The position numbers and the translations under genes were made by a program. The notes beneath the pieces are model-generated. The model searched no databases and was not told the DNA's origin. It saw only the letters and a program-made list of their open reading frames with translations. From positions 1 through 17,110 of the forward strand of contig DASSIM010000117.1 in the NCBI GenBank assembly GCA_035691865.1: a DNA stretch of 17,110 nucleotides. Direction: 5' to 3'. This stretch comes from Nitrosopolaris sp035691865. Its GTDB lineage: Archaea > Thermoproteota > Nitrososphaeria > Nitrososphaerales > Nitrososphaeraceae. Of this stretch, positions 13,749 to 17,110 are shown one piece after another (within the stretch, counting starts at the first letter, position 1; each line of letters begins with the position of its first letter).

Positions 13749-13765
13749 GCAAGGAACTTCCTTGC
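13749..13765. repeat. Perfect 17-nt palindrome GCAAGGAAcTTCCTTGC
   Basis: Two 8-nt arms around one central base, 12 nt after the hairpin at 13701-13736. An odd palindrome of this size suits a dimeric DNA-binding protein or a short RNA stem, though a one-base loop is too tight for RNA without opening the inner pairs. No gene starts close enough to name a target. Confidence 0.5.
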
Positions 13766-13866
13766 ACTCCTGCTTTTAGCCCTAATCCTTCTCTCTTTGG
13801 CTCCGTGGTGGTAGCATAAATCAATATATTTGAGACTGAGAATATATCCAGTACGATTCAAAATGC

Positions 13867-13960
13867 AGAAATTTCGCTTTTGTCTGCTACTTAGTTATGA
13901 GATAATCAGTCAGCATTTGCGATACCACAAAGTGCCTTCGCGAAGCAAGGACACCTCAAG
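13867..13960 (+). pseudogene. Trace of a signal-peptide region similar to the 13273 gene
   Basis: GCATTTGCGATACCACAAAG at 13913-13932 resembles the signal-peptide coding part of the 13273 gene (GCATTCGCTATACCACAACA). It gives AFAIPQSAFA against AFAIPQQALA, then reaches TGA. Upstream frames do not give an intact hydrophobic core. It is likely a decayed third relative, but the similarity is short. Confidence 0.3.
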
Positions 13961-14283
13961 TGATCGATTCAATCCAAGAAAGTCTTCTCAATCGTTCAAC
14001 GGTATTCAATCAAAAGTTTGTCAGCCGGACCTATTCATGATATAGTCAGACATATGCAAATATGGTGGCTCGGCGCATTCTGGTTTATAGGAGGGGAAGA
14101 ACAAGTAAAGAGATCTCCAATTAGATCCTATGTTCATTGCAAGTAGGTAGGATAAAGGCTTTCAACTGCTGTACAAGAATAAATGATAATTGATCTGATG
14201 TATTTGAGTTAACTTGTACAGTCAGAGTCAGTTGTGTATGTTACAGGAAGCCTGAGGAATGCAAATACTAAAATATATCTAGT

Positions 14284-15219
14284 TTATGTTCTTGCCCGTG
14301 CATCTTGCAATAGTTTAGGAATCATTGCATCCTTTGAGAGTAATTTCCAATAGTTAATAAATTGTTCTGCTAAATATGTATCGTCATACCTTGCGATTGC
14401 TACTGTAAAGTGCTCCGAATTGCCATAGTTAATATTTTCATAAATTACTTGATTGCAATCGGTTACCAGGAAGCTGTTAAACTTGGGGATCATATTATTT
14501 TCACAGTTACTAACTAACGTTGTAGGTTCGAGGCTTTTTAGCTCAAAACAATGCGATCTTATCAGCTTATTAACTCTCCTAAATGTTTCCTCATTGGGAG
14601 GAGTTCTTAATATTGCATTCAGCCGGCTTTCGACACTGATTTGCTGTGGATTACCGTCTAAGAAATGGACTTTAACTCCTGTTTCGACTTTTTCGAACAT
14701 CTTCTTTGAAACGTATGGATCATGATATCTTGAGGCGAAGTAAATTTCCTTTTTGGCGTCTTCAAGCATGCGAATTACCTCAATTATAAGATGGTTGAAA
14801 TCTTTGATTATTGCAAACCCGGTCAAATGGGTCAAGTTAATAAAATTCTTCAAATTGCTACCTTTAAGAATTGCGTCTATAATTGATTCTTTACGATCTG
14901 CAGGAAAATCCTCTCTTGTCTTCAAAATATCTATGGCTTTAAGTTGCCAGAAATTTGTTAGAGCATCCTCTAGCGTTTTCACATGACCGTTATATACGAG
15001 CGAGCCAAGGGTGGTGGTTCGATAATAGGCGTCTTTACGCTTCTCTACTAACCCAGCGTTGCACAAGCGTTTAAGTTTGGTATAGAACTGCTTTTTGCTC
15101 AGTTTGCCAGAGTAATTTGAGAAACAAAGACTTCCTTCATATGCTACTTTGAATATATCTAAAGATAGTCTATCAGATAAAACGGCAAAAACTTGTTCAG
15201 CAGCACACGGTCGTTGCAA
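14284..15219 (-). CDS. Winged-helix transcriptional regulator with PLD-like C-terminal domain
   Basis: 311 aa with a TTG start. Residues 5-75 form a winged helix: VFAVLSDRLSLDIFKVAYEG, LSKKQFYTKLKRLCNAGLVE as the recognition region, then the wing (KRKDAYYRTTTLGSLVY). Residues about 82-130 are a helical linker. From about 145 the sequence MLEDAKKEIYFASRYHDPYV and VKVHFLDGN is the strand-helix pattern of a phospholipase D-like fold as in TrmB-type regulators. The HxK catalytic motifs of true PLD enzymes are missing, so it likely senses a ligand. This two-part design is common in Thaumarchaeota, and targets are unknown. The 5' region carries an 18-nt direct repeat (15184 and 15266), hinting at a local duplication around the start. 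Confidence 0.8.
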   Translation of the reverse strand: MQRPCAAEQVFAVLSDRLSLDIFKVAYEGSLCFSNYSGKLSKKQFYTKLKRLCNAGLVEKRKDAYYRTTTLGSLVYNGHVKTLEDALTNFWQLKAIDILKTREDFPADRKESIIDAILKGSNLKNFINLTHLTGFAIIKDFNHLIIEVIRMLEDAKKEIYFASRYHDPYVSKKMFEKVETGVKVHFLDGNPQQISVESRLNAILRTPPNEETFRRVNKLIRSHCFELKSLEPTTLVSNCENNMIPKFNSFLVTDCNQVIYENINYGNSEHFTVAIARYDDTYLAEQFINYWKLLSKDAMIPKLLQDARART

Positions 15220-15283
15220 AAGTTAACTAATGAATAAGAACTTGCGCTCTCATTTGAAACTTCGTGGCAAAAACTTGTTCAGC
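15184..15283. repeat. 18-nt direct repeat at the regulator's 5' end
   Basis: GGCAAAAACTTGTTCAGC occurs at 15184-15201, inside the coding region (codons for AEQVFA), and again at 15266-15283, upstream of the start. The copies are 82 nt apart. On the coding strand the upstream copy precedes an unrelated stretch that closes with TAA before TTG 15219, so the present start may have been reshaped by a short tandem duplication. Confidence 0.6.
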
Positions 15284-15851
15284 TGTCCATTATTGTTGCA
15301 TAAACACTCATTCGATTGCATATAATAGACATAAAGTCTGTTTTTGGAGATATTGACCAAAAATTGGCATTAACCCATTGGCTGACCAAGCTACTAATTC
15401 GTATTACCGTGCCATAGCTTGCACATGAATTGCCAAATTTCAGAAGGTTTGCTTTTTTATTAGCAATGTCAACAATTCAAACTCTTCAATGCCTCTCCCA
15501 ATTTCATCTGGGGGGAGTGCGTTATTTTCATTTAGAATCTGCCCGGCTAAGAGATATTAAATCAGTTGATTCTAAGTACGACTTGGTTTACATACGCACT
15601 TCCGTGGTTTCTTTTCTATGTAAGACTTTTTTTTATGGGCTCGTATAGTAGGTACTGATGGCGTGATGATAACTGATACTCTTTTTCTTCCTTGTCTGTA
15701 AATTAGCCTATTTTTAATCTATACCCACAAGTCATCCCATTCTAAGATCTCGTATACTAACTTCATTATAGTGCATAGACATTTGTAACACGATATTTAG
15801 CGAGGATTTATTTGTGATTAGGAATTCTGGAAACCCACTAAACTAATCATC
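15284..15851. other. Long intergenic region with no supported gene
   Basis: About 570 bases between the regulator and the dehydrogenase. A plus-strand frame (15430-15648, 72 codons) has no domain, promoter or RBS. A shorter plus-strand frame near 15317-15415 reads IDIKSVFGDIDQKLALTHWL before TAG, without a clear start. A T8 tract at 15627-15634 could end transcription on the plus strand. Otherwise featureless. Confidence 0.35.
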
Positions 15852-16808
15852 TCATGAGAGTGTCCTTTTGGCAACAAAAGCGTGCAATTCAGAATCATTC
15901 ATCTTCCTTCTTGCCTCCGCATACAATTTTGCATCTTCACCTACAGGATATCTAAAGAGATTAACTCCTTCACTAGTGGAATCTAATGCTGCTTCAATGC
16001 TGTAAAGTACTACTTTAGCAACATCCTTAGGGGCTGGTGCATTTCTCATGGCTGAATAGTAATGAGATAGAAAACTTTCTACTACTTCAGCATACTTGGT
16101 AATTTCTCTCTGAGATTTTGGATTGTCTGAATTTCCAGTACTGATTGTGTGTTTCGGTGATGCAGGAGATAAAGATGCCAATTGGGATGACCAAATCTGT
16201 TGAGTATTATCTGGAATCATAATATTTTCTACGAAATTGGTGTTAACTACGCCAGGTTCGATTAGTACTACTTTTATCGAGTACGGTGCTACCTCGTAAG
16301 CTAACGACTCACTCAATCCTTCTAATGCGAACTTTGTGCTAACATATGCGGATGATGCTGGAAAGCCGATATAACCTGACATCGAGGAGATATTCACGAT
16401 AATTCCACTTCTTTGATTTCTCATTACAGGAAGCACTTGCTGTATTGTTCTAATTGCTCCGAAGACATTCGTTTCAAATTGTTTCTTAATGTCCTCAATG
16501 CGTAGATCTTCTAGTGCACCAAATAGGCCAAAGCCGGCATTATTCACCAAAATATCAATCCCCCTACCTTCGTAAAGTATTTTCTGAATGGCCTCTGCTA
16601 CGGAATCGTCTCTATTTACGTCCATACGGATGACCTTCAAGGGAAGCCCTTCCTTTTCTGCAACCTTCTCAATTAATTCAGACTTATTCAAATCCCTCAT
16701 CGTTGCATATGTGAGAATTCCATTACGTGCAAATAGCAGACAAGTCTCCAATCCAATCCCTGTTGAACAACCAGTAACAACCGCAACCTTTTGATCTTTT
16801 AGTACCAA
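15852..16808 (-). CDS. Classical short-chain dehydrogenase/reductase (SDR)
   Basis: 318 aa with a TTG start. The Rossmann signature TGCSTGIG (12-19, TGxxxGIG) binds NAD(P); MRDL at 37-40 follows the second strand, its Arg suggesting NADP preference. DVNRDDS (63-69), NNAG (89-92) and NISSMSG (139-145) come next, with catalytic Ser at 141/142, Tyr155 and Lys159 (YVSTK), then PGVVNT (185-190). These are the complete classical SDR elements, so it should be an active cytoplasmic oxidoreductase. The length and the extra 195-300 region (an insert rich in Ser/Pro at 205-230, then helices) match SDRs that act on larger hydrophobic alcohols or ketones such as retinol or hydroxysteroid-like substrates; the real substrate is unknown. 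Intact, single gene. Confidence 0.9.
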   Translation of the reverse strand: MVLKDQKVAVVTGCSTGIGLETCLLFARNGILTYATMRDLNKSELIEKVAEKEGLPLKVIRMDVNRDDSVAEAIQKILYEGRGIDILVNNAGFGLFGALEDLRIEDIKKQFETNVFGAIRTIQQVLPVMRNQRSGIIVNISSMSGYIGFPASSAYVSTKFALEGLSESLAYEVAPYSIKVVLIEPGVVNTNFVENIMIPDNTQQIWSSQLASLSPASPKHTISTGNSDNPKSQREITKYAEVVESFLSHYYSAMRNAPAPKDVAKVVLYSIEAALDSTSEGVNLFRYPVGEDAKLYAEARRKMNDSELHAFVAKRTLS

Positions 16809-16837
16809 ATTTTCGTTCTAATGTAATAACACCCTCA

Positions 16838-16845
16838 TTTATATT
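16838..16845 (-). promoter_or_regulatory. TATA-like box of the SDR gene
   Basis: The minus strand reads ATATAAAT 30-37 nt before the TTG start at 16808, with no Shine-Dalgarno in between, consistent with a leaderless or near-leaderless archaeal transcript. Confidence 0.45.
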
Positions 16846-17110
16846 GTAACCATTATTATTCTGGGCCTAAAATAGAGTCAAATTTGATGACCAATGACTG
16901 TTTCACCATCCACGTGTTTTCCTTAGCTATAATCTAACTTTATGATTGTCTTCCAATTTACCTAAGATTGCATTAAACACTAAGAATACAAACCTTAGCC
17001 CTATTAGTTTGGGTTAGACGGACAGGATGTTGTAGACTCTACAGGAGATCAAAATTAACAACGACATAATCAATAATCACAAGACAGGCTATCTCCCTTC
17101 AATAAGATCT
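16846..17110. other. Right-edge non-coding stretch
   Basis: No gene supported on either strand. A small imperfect hairpin (TTAGCCC...GGGTTAG at about 16997-17015) is the only structure seen. Any gene here would have to start beyond the window. Confidence 0.35.

Noticed and set aside
15430..15648. 72-codon plus-strand frame upstream of the SDR.
   Set aside because: No recognisable motif or start signals; ends in Phe/Leu-rich sequence produced by a T-tract.

Overview
The window most resembles the chromosome of a soil-type ammonia-oxidising archaeon (Nitrososphaera/Nitrosocosmicus-like Thaumarchaeota). This is an inference, not a database result. It rests on many secreted low-complexity proteins with Sec signal peptides, frequent TTG/GTG starts, archaeal TATA-like boxes about 25-32 nt before several start codons with no Shine-Dalgarno (leaderless style), and protein types common in that group: PsbP-like remnants, a winged-helix regulator with a PLD-like C-terminus, a matrixin-like protease and AlgG-like beta-helix proteins. 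GC content is low and coding density is poor.

Layout. The left edge (2-181) is the C-terminus of an RTX-like calcium-binding repeat protein. Next come a decayed unrecognised gene (379-790), a secreted MPTR-like pentapeptide protein (916-1284, -), two Ser-rich four-Cys secreted proteins (1691-2080 and 2863-3183, +) with a 46-aa ORF between them (2518-2658, -), and a broken HTH gene spread over several frames (3313-3665, -). A block about the cell surface and extracellular matrix follows: a secreted matrixin-like zinc protease (3903-4640, -), a decayed polysaccharide deacetylase (4734-5214, +), a secreted or anchored Ig-like protein (5245-5793, +) and a secreted AlgG-like beta-helix protein (5818-7197, -). 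Divergent from the last is a small secreted-protein gene cut by an in-frame stop (7294-7608, +).

The centre holds a cytoplasmic MBL-fold hydrolase (7781-8728, -). It is followed by a stretch of remnants and microproteins from 8.8 to 11.0 kb: two PsbP-like remnants, a 37-aa zinc-finger-like ORF, a 51-aa ORF with a clear promoter and RBS, an antitoxin-like remnant, and a promoterless partial copy of a secreted protein whose intact version is at 13273-13536. A repeat-rich secreted protein (11096-11911, -) and low-information DNA with repeats and hairpins come next. The right end carries a winged-helix regulator (14284-15219, -) and a short-chain dehydrogenase (15852-16808, -).

The genes do not form one operon; most are single units with their own promoters. 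The common theme is the outside of the cell: secreted proteases, polysaccharide-modifying enzymes and small Cys-, Ser- or Asn/Gly-rich exported proteins, surrounded by duplicated and decaying copies. No CRISPR array, rRNA, tRNA or complete insertion sequence was seen.
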